Shown one piece after another: positions 8,930-17,632 of a stretch of 64,000 nt of DNA (the first letter of the stretch is position 1; the number at the start of each line of letters is the position of its first letter). Both the position numbers and the translations under genes were made by a program. Source of the DNA: [Clostridium] innocuum (GTDB lineage Bacteria; Bacillota_I; Bacilli_A; Erysipelotrichales; Erysipelotrichaceae); the NCBI GenBank assembly GCA_012317185.1, contig CP048838.1, forward strand, positions 4,278,001-4,342,000. Direction: 5' to 3'. The notes under the pieces are model-generated. The model saw only the letters and a program-made list of their open reading frames with translations, searched no databases and was not told where the DNA came from.

Positions 8930-10118
8930 AGCGAGCCTCCTCTTCCTGACGGCGCTTTAATTCCTCCTTGGCCTGCTTGAGCAGCTTCGGGTTCTGATAC
9001 AGCGTCAGAATACTGTTTGCCATTGCCTTGCTGGAAATATCAAGACAGTGTTTGCCGGCATCGGATATTGCGAGCTCGCGAAACTGATCGGTATGGCCGG
9101 ATATCTTCTTTTCCGGAAGCAGTGTCATATAGAGATTGCATGCGGGAATCACACGGGAAACATTTCCCAGATCCTCTCCACCCGCATCACTCGGCATTCC
9201 CTCCATCATGGGCTCCCCAAGGGCCAGCATTTCCTCTCTGCACAGCTCAGCGAGCACCGCATTCGGCATACGCCCGTAATATCCCGGTATTTCCTTATAG
9301 CTTACCCTGCAGCCGCTGGCCAGTGCCATGCCTTCTGCAATGTTTATGATTTTCTGTTTGGTGGTTTCGATATCCTTTGCCCGCATGGTGGATATTTCCA
9401 CCTCCAGCCTTGCATAATCCGGGATGCGTCCGATATCCCATTCACTTTCCGCTAGGATACAGCAGATATGAATAGAATCACGCAGCTGCTGCCGGGCAAG
9501 TCCCACTGCCTGATAAAACAGATTCGCCGCATCCAGTGCATTGATGCCATTTTCCGGATGGGATTCTGCGTGTGCACTCTTACCGAAGTACTCTATTTCA
9601 AAGTCGGTAAAGGAAGCACATTCTCCGCCGATTCTTGCCATGGCACTTGTCGGATGCATCAGAAAAACAGCATCCAAACCGTCAAATACACCCTGCTTAA
9701 GCATGATGATCTTTCCTCCGCCATCTTCCTCGGCAGGAGTTCCATATACCTCGATGCTACCTTCCAGCTCACTGCTTTCCAGAACCTGCTTTACTGCGGC
9801 TGCACAGCCTAGCGCACTGGTTGCGATCAGGTTATGACCGCAGGCATGCCCCAGTCCCTTTAATGCATCGTATTCCGCAAATACGGCAATTCTTGGACCG
9901 TTTCCTTTTTTGAATACAGCCTGAAAGGCCGTATCCAAACCGGCGATTCCCGTCTTCACAGCAAATCCCTGCTCCTGCAGATAAGAAGAAAGCGCATGTG
10001 CAGCTTTCTTCTCTTCAAAGGCGATTTCAGGATTTGCATGGATATAGGAGGCCAGCTTCCATAGATGATCAAAGTGTTCATCTATAAATAAATTAACCTT
10101 TTTTTTTAATATTTCCAT
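8922..10118 (-). CDS. M20-family amidohydrolase/peptidase (AbgB/aminoacylase-like)
   Basis: Zinc-dependent amidohydrolase of 398 aa. Metal and catalytic motifs of the M20D/aminoacylase type are visible: FAEYDALKGLGHACGHN, TPAEEDGGGK, and a dimerisation insert around ESHPENGINALDAANLFYQ. Relatives hydrolyse N-acyl amino acids or p-aminobenzoyl-glutamate, and the true substrate is unknown. It sits between PTS IID and gnd with tight spacing, so it probably acts on a PTS-imported, amide-linked compound. The ribosome site GGGGAGA lies before ATG 10118. GC content here matches gnd and is higher than in the adjoining IID gene. Confidence 0.85.
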   Translation of the reverse strand: MEILKKKVNLFIDEHFDHLWKLASYIHANPEIAFEEKKAAHALSSYLQEQGFAVKTGIAGLDTAFQAVFKKGNGPRIAVFAEYDALKGLGHACGHNLIATSALGCAAAVKQVLESSELEGSIEVYGTPAEEDGGGKIIMLKQGVFDGLDAVFLMHPTSAMARIGGECASFTDFEIEYFGKSAHAESHPENGINALDAANLFYQAVGLARQQLRDSIHICCILAESEWDIGRIPDYARLEVEISTMRAKDIETTKQKIINIAEGMALASGCRVSYKEIPGYYGRMPNAVLAELCREEMLALGEPMMEGMPSDAGGEDLGNVSRVIPACNLYMTLLPEKKISGHTDQFRELAISDAGKHCLDISSKAMANSILTLYQNPKLLKQAKEELKRRQEEEARYE

Positions 10119-10157
10119 ATAAAATCTCCCCTAATTTAATAGTTTTTAAGATCTTGT

Positions 10158-10982
10158 TTAAACAATATCAAAGAATGACAGTATAAGTGAAGCAATAATA
10201 ATACCAATTAGGATACCGCCATACTTTGTTCCTTTTTTCTTCATGTAGAAATAAATACCTGTAATCACAGCAAAAGGCAATAACCCTGGCATAATGCCAT
10301 CTAATATATTCTGAAGTAAAATCGGATCACTATTTTCCAATTTAAAACCTGCCGTTGTTGTTAGTGATACAAAACTTGCAGACAACGCTCCCATCATCAT
10401 TAGCCCTAGGATACTGCAGGCATCAATTATTCGATTCATTAGTCCACTTTGTATAAGCTTACTGATAGCGTTACGGCCAAGTGAATATCCCAGACGGCAC
10501 ATATAGTAGCCAATGAAATATCCAGCCAAAGGAAATAACAATACGAAGAATGCACCAATTAGATTGTTGCTTAAAGCCATCGTTGTAGCAAGTGCAAGAC
10601 ATATAGGTTTAAGTGTACCCCAAATCAATGTGTCTCCAATTCCTGCTACAGGGCCCATCAATCCCGTTTTCAAAGCTATTATCATTTCTCCAGAAATTTC
10701 CTTATTTGCTGCCTTTTCTTCTTCCAACGACATCGTAATACCATGAATTACAGAACCTATAGTTCCCTCCGTATTGAAGAATTGCAAATGGCGAAGCAGT
10801 GCCTCCTGATACTCCTCATCATTTGGATATAGCTTCCGTAATGTATTTTGAATACTGGCACAGAAAGATAATGACTGCAGTCGATCATAGCAATGTGAAA
10901 CTTCACACAGCCAATACCATTTATTATAAGCTCTGAATAATTCTTTTTTTGTAATCTTTGATTCCTTAACTGCTGCTGTCAT
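10158..10982 (-). CDS. PTS mannose/fructose/sorbose family IID component
   Basis: Membrane subunit of a mannose-class permease, 274 aa. It has the family features: soluble N-terminal half (FNTEGTIGSVIHGITMSLEEE), the GLMGPVAGIGDTLIWGT motif, then several membrane helices, ending in hydrophobic IIIASLILSFFDIV. With IIC it forms the translocation channel. A two-base gap separates it from IIC. Codon use is clearly AT-richer than in the M20 gene downstream. Confidence 0.93.
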   Translation of the reverse strand: MTAAVKESKITKKELFRAYNKWYWLCEVSHCYDRLQSLSFCASIQNTLRKLYPNDEEYQEALLRHLQFFNTEGTIGSVIHGITMSLEEEKAANKEISGEMIIALKTGLMGPVAGIGDTLIWGTLKPICLALATTMALSNNLIGAFFVLLFPLAGYFIGYYMCRLGYSLGRNAISKLIQSGLMNRIIDACSILGLMMMGALSASFVSLTTTAGFKLENSDPILLQNILDGIMPGLLPFAVITGIYFYMKKKGTKYGGILIGIIIASLILSFFDIV

Positions 10983-10984
10983 GA

Positions 10985-11740
10985 TTACACCTCCCTTTCT
11001 TTTTTATTTTTAAGGAACAAATATAATAAAGCAATACATGTTCCGAAAATTGCAACTCCCATTGTAGCTACTTCAAAGTATATAACTAAGAAATATCCAA
11101 TTACAAAGAATGGTAGAAATTCCATTTTTCCAATTGTATACACCGCCATTGCAAAACCAATTGCGGGTAATACGCCGCCTGCTACTTCAATACCGTGCAT
11201 AGCCCATGTTGGAATTGAATTGATTACCCCTTCAACGAGCGTAGGTGCCAGTATATTAGCGAGAAAAATCGGTATAGCAGTTAGAAAGAACGTGAGTATA
11301 AGTGGGTATACAGAAGCATTACGTGTAACTGCTGCATAATTTCCGTTTTCTACGCTTTTTTGTGCGCGAATAGTAAACGTTGAGTTGATTGAATATTTAA
11401 CGTTCCATAGTATAGAACCCAGTATTCCGAAAGGGACTGCTAAAACAGTTGCTGCGTGTGCATCAAGCCCTGTACGGAGTGCAATCGGAATAGCTACCAA
11501 TGCTGCGCTAGAAGCACACGCTGGAACAGTACCTCCTGGATAAATGATTCCTAAATACATTAACTCTAAAGATCCCCCAATCATTAAACCTTGCTCCACC
11601 TGTCCAGTTAAAAGTCCAAGAAGCGCACCTACAAGAACAGGCTGTCCCAGAGTATCACTCAGGGTATAACCAAAATCTGTCGTTGATACAAACTGCCAAA
11701 TCCCACAAAATGCTGCAATTAGCAATAAACTAGTATCCAT
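10985..11740 (-). CDS. PTS mannose/fructose/sorbose family IIC component
   Basis: Integral membrane subunit, about 251 aa, largely hydrophobic, with the family hallmark GQVEQGLMIGGSLELMYLGIIYPGGTVPACASSAA. Start chosen at the second ATG (11740), which has an eight-base spacing from GGAGG; the ATG at 11746 lies too close. It belongs to the AT-rich block 10.1-12.3 kb. Confidence 0.92.
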   Translation of the reverse strand: MDTSLLLIAAFCGIWQFVSTTDFGYTLSDTLGQPVLVGALLGLLTGQVEQGLMIGGSLELMYLGIIYPGGTVPACASSAALVAIPIALRTGLDAHAATVLAVPFGILGSILWNVKYSINSTFTIRAQKSVENGNYAAVTRNASVYPLILTFFLTAIPIFLANILAPTLVEGVINSIPTWAMHGIEVAGGVLPAIGFAMAVYTIGKMEFLPFFVIGYFLVIYFEVATMGVAIFGTCIALLYLFLKNKKEREV

Positions 11741-11754
11741 ATTCATTTCCTCCT

Positions 11755-12252
11755 CTATTCATTGAACTCTAATTTTTCAATCACTTTCTCTATTTCATAT
11801 TTCTGCTGTGTTGGTACAACCTGTATGTGAATATCACTTCCTTCCGCTATCATTTCCTTCAAAAGTTGTACATCCTTTGCATCAAACGAGATTCCACTGG
11901 AAGTATTGATTCTACCAGAACCTCCACCAAGCCCTCCAATTTGTACCTCAGGAAGAGGGAAGCCTAGCCTCTGAAGATTTCGTATATCACTAACGTTTTT
12001 AAATAAGAGCAAAACTTTACCTTCTCCGAACTGATCTGTTGTCCACTTAGCCATTGCATCATCTACTGTAAAAATATCTACCTTAACATTAGATGGAGCA
12101 GCCATTTTATAAACACTAGCTAAAAACTCATCCTTAGCCAGCATATCATTAACGATTATAATTCGATTTGCATTTGCCTGTTTCACCCATTTGGTAACTA
12201 CCTGACCATGTATCAGACGAAAATCGATACGCACTAAATTTATATCAGCCAT
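11755..12252 (-). CDS. PTS mannose/fructose/sorbose family IIB component
   Basis: Cytosolic phosphotransfer subunit of 165 aa. The phosphorylated histidine is H15 in RIDFRLIHGQVVTKW, the standard position in the family. It takes phosphate from IIA and passes it to the sugar on IIC/IID. GGAGG precedes ATG 12252. AT-rich composition is shared with IIC and IID. Confidence 0.93.
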   Translation of the reverse strand: MADINLVRIDFRLIHGQVVTKWVKQANANRIIIVNDMLAKDEFLASVYKMAAPSNVKVDIFTVDDAMAKWTTDQFGEGKVLLLFKNVSDIRNLQRLGFPLPEVQIGGLGGGSGRINTSSGISFDAKDVQLLKEMIAEGSDIHIQVVPTQQKYEIEKVIEKLEFNE

Positions 12253-12264
12253 ATAAAAACCTCC

Positions 12265-12675
12265 TTATTTACGCTCATTAAGCAATTTTATAACATCTTT
12301 TCCACTATCTCTCAGTATTTCCAGTCCTACTTCAACTAACTCCTGTCTAGGGCGAAGATTTCTTTGTGAGGTCACCTCGATATACATCGCCAGATTCAAT
12401 CCGGAAATCACCTGCATGTCATATGTTTTCGACAGAATCGCACATGTCGTACACGGTGTTCCGCCAAACAGATCCACCAGGCACAGAACCTTACCATCAC
12501 CCAGCTTCTCCAGCTGCTTCTCCAGCATTGCTCTGTATTCCTCCGGTTGCATTCCCGGCATCAGAGAAAACGCAAATACATTCTCTGCCTCACCGGCAAT
12601 CATCTCAGCGGATTTCATCAGCTCTTCACCGAATCTGCCATGTGTACAGACGAAGACCCATACATTATCCTCCAT
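12265..12675 (-). CDS. PTS mannose/fructose/sorbose family IIA component
   Basis: 136-aa IIA-Man domain protein; the phosphohistidine is H12 in VCTHGRFGEEL, and DLFGGTPCTTCAILS is typical. First gene of the operon, 24 bases downstream of the expected sigma-54 transcription start, with GGAG before ATG 12675. Base composition changes inside the gene: the 5' part (roughly 12370-12675) looks like levR, while the 3' end looks like the AT-rich IIB. A recombination joint near 12.3 kb is therefore possible. Confidence 0.92.
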   Translation of the reverse strand: MEDNVWVFVCTHGRFGEELMKSAEMIAGEAENVFAFSLMPGMQPEEYRAMLEKQLEKLGDGKVLCLVDLFGGTPCTTCAILSKTYDMQVISGLNLAMYIEVTSQRNLRPRQELVEVGLEILRDSGKDVIKLLNERK

Positions 12676-12710
12676 AACTTACTCCTTTCTTATTACCTTC
12701 ACTCATTTAC

Positions 12711-12727
12711 TAGCAAGTCCCGTGCCA
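12711..12727 (-). promoter_or_regulatory. sigma-54 (-24/-12) promoter of the PTS operon
   Basis: Minus strand reads TGGCAC-GGGAC-TTGCTA: TGGCAC at 12722-12727, a five-base spacer, and TTGCTA at 12711-12716. This is a perfect match to the consensus TGGCAC-N5-TTGCW. Transcription would start near 12699. The gene upstream on the same strand is a LevR-type activator with the sigma-54-contacting loop, so promoter and activator agree. Confidence 0.92.
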
Positions 12728-12731
12728 AAAT

Positions 12732-12759
12732 AAAAAAGTGCCTGTTTATCAGCACTTTT
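12732..12759 (-). terminator. terminator of the LevR-type activator gene
   Basis: Minus-strand hairpin AAAAGTGC-N11(approx)-GCACTTTTTT with a T6 tail, right after the activator gene and just before the sigma-54 promoter. It insulates the operon from read-through. Confidence 0.85.
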
Positions 12760-12780
12760 CCATCTCTGTATGCTAGTGTG

Positions 12781-15552
12781 TCATTCTGTGTCAAAGTTAT
12801 CCATGATGTAAGCCACTTCTGTGTCAGAGATGCGGATTTGAAATTCCCGCTCAATGATTTTCATCGCTGTACGGACAAGACGATACAGCTTTTCATTTCG
12901 CTGAATACGTTCCTGACAGGCATCATATTCCATCTCCGCACCGCGAATACAGCGCTCAATCATACATCCGACATGCATCATATAACCAATCAGTATCCGG
13001 TTATAGTCGTCAATATCCCACATCTTGGATATGACCTGGAAGGATTTGCGTATCACATCATCTGCTTTTATCGGGTCAAGGAACACAAGCGATTCCTTCA
13101 GAAAATTATTCATGACGATATTGGAGGAAACCGGCTCCCTGTCTTCAACCCCAAGCGCTGTGGATATGATTTGTGCGATTTTTGCCAAACCGTCCTCCAG
13201 AATGATTTTATCACTGGATATGTACAGCGTATCCTCCAGATGCAGATCTCTGGCACCGACAACGGCAAGAATACGTTTATTTTCCAGATGCTTTTCTTTA
13301 AAGGATTCCGTATTGCATGCAACAATATCGATATGATATTCGTCTATGGCAGGTATGGCGGAGCGAATCAGCTCTCCCAGCTTAACCGCTGCCCCTTCGC
13401 CGCTCAGACAGGTCGTTACAATGACATTCTGGTGCAGGGCCTTTTGCTTGATTTCCTTGGAGTACAGCTTTCCGATATATGGAGTATAGCTTCGCAGCTC
13501 GCGATACAAATCGTCCAGTGTATATTCGCTCAGCATCGTTTTCCGCAAAGCTTCCAGTACAAACGGTGTGGATATCATATCGATTGTCTTTGTTGGAATT
13601 CCGGTTTTCTGTGTAATGATTTCTCCAAAGGATAGCAGGGAGCCCATATCGACAAGAATGAGCACCCCCTTTCCCTCATCAATTTCCTTCACCTTGCGTG
13701 TCACCGTTTCCAGAAAATCATCCACACTCTGATGCAGGCTCATATCAAGCGCATGACCATGGCGTGTGTCCAGCAGCGCGTTGGCAACATCCACCATATT
13801 GCGTGCCACACCGTTTCCATGTGCCAGTGCAAGAAGTGCAATCGCTCCGTTTACCTGCGGCTTATCCTTTTCAATACACAGAAACATTGTAAAGAAGACG
13901 ATTTCCTGCGGTGGAAACGGAATTTCCAGCTCTTTCTGCAGGAAGCTCATGATTTCCATTGCCACATGATATTCATTCGGATTTTCACTGAGAACGTCAT
14001 AGACGTTTGCATTCAGCTCATGCTCCTTACGCTTGTTTTCCATCAGCGCGGATATATGCAGCGCCATTGCCGTATACACCTTTTTGGAAATCGGATAGCC
14101 AAGTCGCTGCTGAGCCAGCTGCAGGGCAACCTCTACTGCATGATATACATGAATCGGTACAATTTTGTAAAGCATTGCTTCACTCCCGGATTCCTCAATC
14201 TGATTGCTTAAGGTTTTGATATAGGTTTCGATATACATGCGCATATGACGGTTGATGTTTGCATTGTCAAAGCCCTTTGCCTCATAATCCTGAAAACGGC
14301 GGTTCATTTCCTCATAAATATTCAAAAACTCGCCATCATAGTGTTCCAGCTTTGTTTCCTGATCATAGACGAAGATCTCCTGATCATGTATGGTCAGAAA
14401 ATCATCAACCTCCTTCTGCTTGCCGGAATTTAAAAGACCGTGATAGATATGCTCCTGCAGTAAGGACAAAGTAATGCGAATCACGTTATCCTGACGGGAT
14501 ATATGCTCCAGAAAGCCGTTGGCACAGAGCAGGCGGATATCCGCCTTCAGCTGCCCGATGTTCCCCTTGCAATCGTAGGACAGCAAAGCCCGCATGACCT
14601 TGGCCTTAACCTGAATAGGAATTTTGACCTGGTTATATTCCTGACGGAAGAATTTTTCAATCAGCTCATAGCGCTCTTCAATGGAGCGCTCCTCCAGAGA
14701 AGGCATGGTGATCGTCATCGGTATCCTTCGTAAAAAGGTCTGAAGCAGACTGGATTCCAGGTTTTCCGTTGTTGCGGCGATGATCAGCACTCTGGCATCC
14801 TTGCTAGTTTCATTGGCTCCCAGCTTGCGGTATTCTCCCTTGTCCAGCAGCATGAACAGCATTTCCTGCCCCTCCGGAGGCAGCCGGTGAATTTCATCCA
14901 GAAAGAGGACACCGTTTTGTGCCTTTTCCACCAGACCTTCACTTTCCCTGTCTGCGCCGGTATAGGCACCCTTTACATATCCGAACAGCTGTCCCAGCAG
15001 AAGCTGTGGATTATCCGCATATTCGGCACAGTTGAAAATAACAAACGGTGCAGTCTTTTGCAGTACACCATGATCCTTGGCATACTGATACATGATTTCC
15101 GCAAACATCGTCTTACCCGCACCTGTTGGTCCCACCAGCAGTGTATGCAGGCCAAACGGCGGATAGATCATAGCCGCCTTTGCCTTGTTGATCATCGTCT
15201 TCAGACTTTTATCACTGCCGATCAGCTTATCGAAATCATTTTCGGTATACACTTCTCCTCGTTCCTGCAAATATTCCTGCAGAGAGGAAACAGCAAAACG
15301 TTCCAGTGAATGCGCCAGCAGGACCTCCATGCGTTCCCTGTCGAAATAATAAACCGGTCTTCCGGTGATCTTGATAACTGCATTCTCCTGAAAAAGCTGA
15401 TTCAGTTCTTTACTTACATTCGCCCGATCCATCCCCATGAAATCGGATAGCTGCTGTGCGCTGACCCCCTCATAGCCTTCCTGTATGGAAGAAAGGCTGA
15501 TGTCTGCACAGAGTTGCTTCAATGTGTCTGCTACCCTGGATTTTCTCCGCAT
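12781..15552 (-). CDS. LevR-type sigma-54 activator with PRD and PTS-like domains
   Basis: 923-aa enhancer-binding activator. Order: N-terminal winged HTH (about 1-75), AAA+ domain with Walker A GPTGAGKT (141-148), the sigma-54-contacting loop GAYTGA (195-200) and Walker B VLFLDE (215-220), a PTS regulation domain, a IIA-Man-like domain (GNGVARNMVDVANALL), a IIB-like region (VIVTTCLSGEGAAVKLGELI) and a second PRD at the C-terminus. Family knowledge: phosphorylation of the PRDs by HPr and by the cognate EIIB couples activation to substrate transport. It lies directly upstream of the operon whose sigma-54 promoter it should drive. ATG 15552 has GAGGTG upstream. It is not the substrate-defined B. 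subtilis LevR, so no symbol is given. Confidence 0.93.
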   Translation of the reverse strand: MRRKSRVADTLKQLCADISLSSIQEGYEGVSAQQLSDFMGMDRANVSKELNQLFQENAVIKITGRPVYYFDRERMEVLLAHSLERFAVSSLQEYLQERGEVYTENDFDKLIGSDKSLKTMINKAKAAMIYPPFGLHTLLVGPTGAGKTMFAEIMYQYAKDHGVLQKTAPFVIFNCAEYADNPQLLLGQLFGYVKGAYTGADRESEGLVEKAQNGVLFLDEIHRLPPEGQEMLFMLLDKGEYRKLGANETSKDARVLIIAATTENLESSLLQTFLRRIPMTITMPSLEERSIEERYELIEKFFRQEYNQVKIPIQVKAKVMRALLSYDCKGNIGQLKADIRLLCANGFLEHISRQDNVIRITLSLLQEHIYHGLLNSGKQKEVDDFLTIHDQEIFVYDQETKLEHYDGEFLNIYEEMNRRFQDYEAKGFDNANINRHMRMYIETYIKTLSNQIEESGSEAMLYKIVPIHVYHAVEVALQLAQQRLGYPISKKVYTAMALHISALMENKRKEHELNANVYDVLSENPNEYHVAMEIMSFLQKELEIPFPPQEIVFFTMFLCIEKDKPQVNGAIALLALAHGNGVARNMVDVANALLDTRHGHALDMSLHQSVDDFLETVTRKVKEIDEGKGVLILVDMGSLLSFGEIITQKTGIPTKTIDMISTPFVLEALRKTMLSEYTLDDLYRELRSYTPYIGKLYSKEIKQKALHQNVIVTTCLSGEGAAVKLGELIRSAIPAIDEYHIDIVACNTESFKEKHLENKRILAVVGARDLHLEDTLYISSDKIILEDGLAKIAQIISTALGVEDREPVSSNIVMNNFLKESLVFLDPIKADDVIRKSFQVISKMWDIDDYNRILIGYMMHVGCMIERCIRGAEMEYDACQERIQRNEKLYRLVRTAMKIIEREFQIRISDTEVAYIMDNFDTE

Positions 15553-15588
15553 GTTTTCACCTCTTTATTCTGATACGTGTTCAATGCG

Positions 15589-15617
15589 ATTATAAGTTAT
15601 AAGTATTTGAATGTCAA
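15589..15617 (-). promoter_or_regulatory. vegetative promoter of the LevR-type activator
   Basis: Minus strand TTGACA (15612-15617), 17-base spacer, TATAAT (15589-15594): both boxes perfect. The activator is thus made from a strong sigma-A promoter, while its target operon needs sigma-54. Bases 15618-15937 hold no recognisable gene. Confidence 0.85.
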
Positions 15618-15937
15618 AATGTCTGTGAGAATTTCCTGAATTTTACTTTACATAAGCAGGCGGTTTCTACACATTATTTATATCGCTCCTTCCTACGTAA
15701 TAATATGCATAATGAAAAAAACATATATTATATCCTTTATGTGCTTTCAGAATGAAGCGCGTTCTATACCGATTTTATAAGCATACATAACAAAGAATTA
15801 AAAGGTTTGCAAAGTGTGACTGCTATCAGTTTGACACGTTTTAAAGTACTTCCAGCTGCTGTTCCCATAAGCTCTTTCACTTGCAGATTCAACTTATCTC
15901 ATGATATTGCAAAAACAATAAACAAATTTTAGTGGTA

Positions 15938-15967
15938 CAAAAAAGAGCTGAGATGATACAGCTCTTT
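15938..15967 (-). terminator. terminator after the Rpn-like nuclease gene
   Basis: Minus-strand hairpin AAAGAGCTG-N8-CAGCTCTTT followed by a T-run, 25 bases past the stop codon. Confidence 0.8.
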
Positions 15968-15991
15968 AAAAATTACTGTAGGTATAGCTTT

Positions 15992-17011
15992 TTAGGATAG
16001 ATGTAGAGATTGCAGAACCGTAGGTCGTATGTCTTCTTCAACATCCAGTATGTTCATAGCATCCACCGCACTGACATCGATTTTCTGCATCAGTTTTTTT
16101 ACATGGAGTAGTGTTGCTTCCACTTTTCCCTCTTCCTTGCCTCTTTGCTCAATGAAATCGCTAAAGTTGCACATCGTCATGACCTCCTTATCTATCTCCT
16201 TCTCCATTAGTATACCATACGTCTTCTGTAATTGATCCTTTTTATCCTCTATAACGAGATTTTTTATAAACAAAATCTTTAACAGCTCTAAAAGCCTCTG
16301 CTTGTTCTCATCCTCCTGCTCTACCGCATTCGGAATATCCTGCGCTTTTCGTACGCCTTCCTTTTTCGGATACACCATGACTGCTGTAATCAAGTCATAG
16401 TCCTCCTTCGCGGCATGCCATATCTTTGTTTCACATGTTTCCTGTATCTTATAGGTGTTGATGACATCGTTCTTTTGATTGTTGTGACCGATACAGATCC
16501 AGATGGAACAGACCTTTTTAATTTTGTCATAATCCGAATGCTGAAATCCATCCTTGGGATGCTTCTGTCTTGCCATCAATCTACTGCAATAATACAAAGC
16601 ACGCTTGATCAGAGGATAACCGGGATCATCATTTGCCTGGCTTTCCAGATTGATGATCATGCAAACTTTCTTATCCGCAGGTGTGCTCTTATCGGCTTTC
16701 TTCTGCTTCATGGGGATTGTCGCCTCGAACTGAATATCGTATTTGATCTGTGCACCCGGTATGGCTTCATCCGTGACCTCAACCTGATAATCATCGATAT
16801 ATTCACAGTCTGCTGTGTTTATAGAAGACATTTCGATATAGGACGGTATGTCCTCCAGTGGAATATCTGCGTATTCCGGAATACAGCCCTTCATCACATA
16901 GGCGAGAATCTGCTTGTTTGATAATAGCTTTTTACAGTACATGTCATATTTCTTTTTATTATCATAGCAGCTAATCATAGCTGCTGCTTCTGTTTTCATT
17001 TTTGTTGTCAT
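15992..17011 (-). CDS. Rpn/PDDEXK-type nuclease or transposase-like protein
   Basis: About 339 aa. The N-terminal part resembles the PD-(D/E)XK Rpn family (recombination-promoting nuclease/putative transposase) common in gut Firmicutes: a core with YDIQFEAT, then VCMIINLESQANDDPGYPLIKRALYYCSRLMA. The C-terminal third is a helical, charged region (FIEQRGKEEGKVEATLLHVKKLMQK). Start at ATG 17011, seven bases after AAGGA; the ATG six bases earlier is too close to that site. It is monocistronic with its own terminator. Rpn-family proteins cause RecA-independent DNA exchange in E. coli; whether this one is active, or serves a phage-defence role, is unknown. Confidence 0.65.
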   Translation of the reverse strand: MTTKMKTEAAAMISCYDNKKKYDMYCKKLLSNKQILAYVMKGCIPEYADIPLEDIPSYIEMSSINTADCEYIDDYQVEVTDEAIPGAQIKYDIQFEATIPMKQKKADKSTPADKKVCMIINLESQANDDPGYPLIKRALYYCSRLMARQKHPKDGFQHSDYDKIKKVCSIWICIGHNNQKNDVINTYKIQETCETKIWHAAKEDYDLITAVMVYPKKEGVRKAQDIPNAVEQEDENKQRLLELLKILFIKNLVIEDKKDQLQKTYGILMEKEIDKEVMTMCNFSDFIEQRGKEEGKVEATLLHVKKLMQKIDVSAVDAMNILDVEEDIRPTVLQSLHLS

Positions 17012-17233
17012 AATCATATCCTTTCTTTCTCCTATTGCTATCTGTACTTTAAGGATATGATCCGGTGGTGCTCTTGTTCTGCTATTGTTTTCATTAGCAT
17101 ACAGAGGTACCTGCTGTTTCGTATCATACGCAGGAACAGATGCAACAAAAACAAGGCAGTCCTTACCGCCGACAAGCGGTGTTCAGCTGCTGTAAGCTAC
17201 TTAATAATTGTAAGGAATGAATGAACGTATAAG

Positions 17234-17354
17234 AAAAAACGCTTCTAGCAAGCGGTTGAGCTACTGAAAGGCCGGGGCTTTTGCGGATGAATTAGATGTG
17301 AATGGATTGTAGTATTTATATAGTTTCTCATAGACCGGCCTCTCCTTTTTTTGT
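17234..17354 (-). ncRNA. candidate small structured RNA
   Basis: On the minus strand an extended -10 (TGCTACACT; TACACT at 17361-17366) is followed by a stretch closed by AGGCCGG/CCGGCCT arms (17335-17341 with 17270-17276). It ends in a compact terminator CGCTT-N5-AAGCG plus T6 (17234-17254). This gives a roughly 120-base transcript with no open frame. The -35 is poor. It lies 220 bases upstream of the Rpn-like gene on the same strand, so a regulatory leader is an alternative. Otherwise nothing is recognised in 17012-17550. Confidence 0.35.
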
Positions 17355-17553
17355 ATTTACAGTGTAGCATATATCCTGTCGGAAATACAGAAAAAATCTT
17401 AAAATCAGAGTATAGACGAAGTGAAAAAATTCATTTGGTAAATCATGATACAGTCTTATAACTGTATACCAGATAGCGCTTAGGCGAATACAGGTTGGCA
17501 CAGCAGACTTCAATAAAAGTGGAAATTGTAATTAATATTCATATCTGATAAAC

Positions 17554-17599
17554 AAAAATAGGATGCGTAGGCTGTAAAACTAACAACAGCTCCGCATCC
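17554..17599 (-). terminator. terminator of the Ig-like protein gene
   Basis: Minus-strand inverted repeat GGATGCG...CGCATCC with extended pairing around GCTGT, followed by TATTTTTG; it sits 34 bases past the stop codon. Confidence 0.8.
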
Positions 17600-17632
17600 A
17601 TTCATACACATTCTCAAATATACCTTTCAGCA

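Noticed and set aside
17328..17513. 61-residue minus-strand frame upstream of the candidate RNA
   Set aside because: No ribosome site and no family; the small RNA explanation fits the terminators better.
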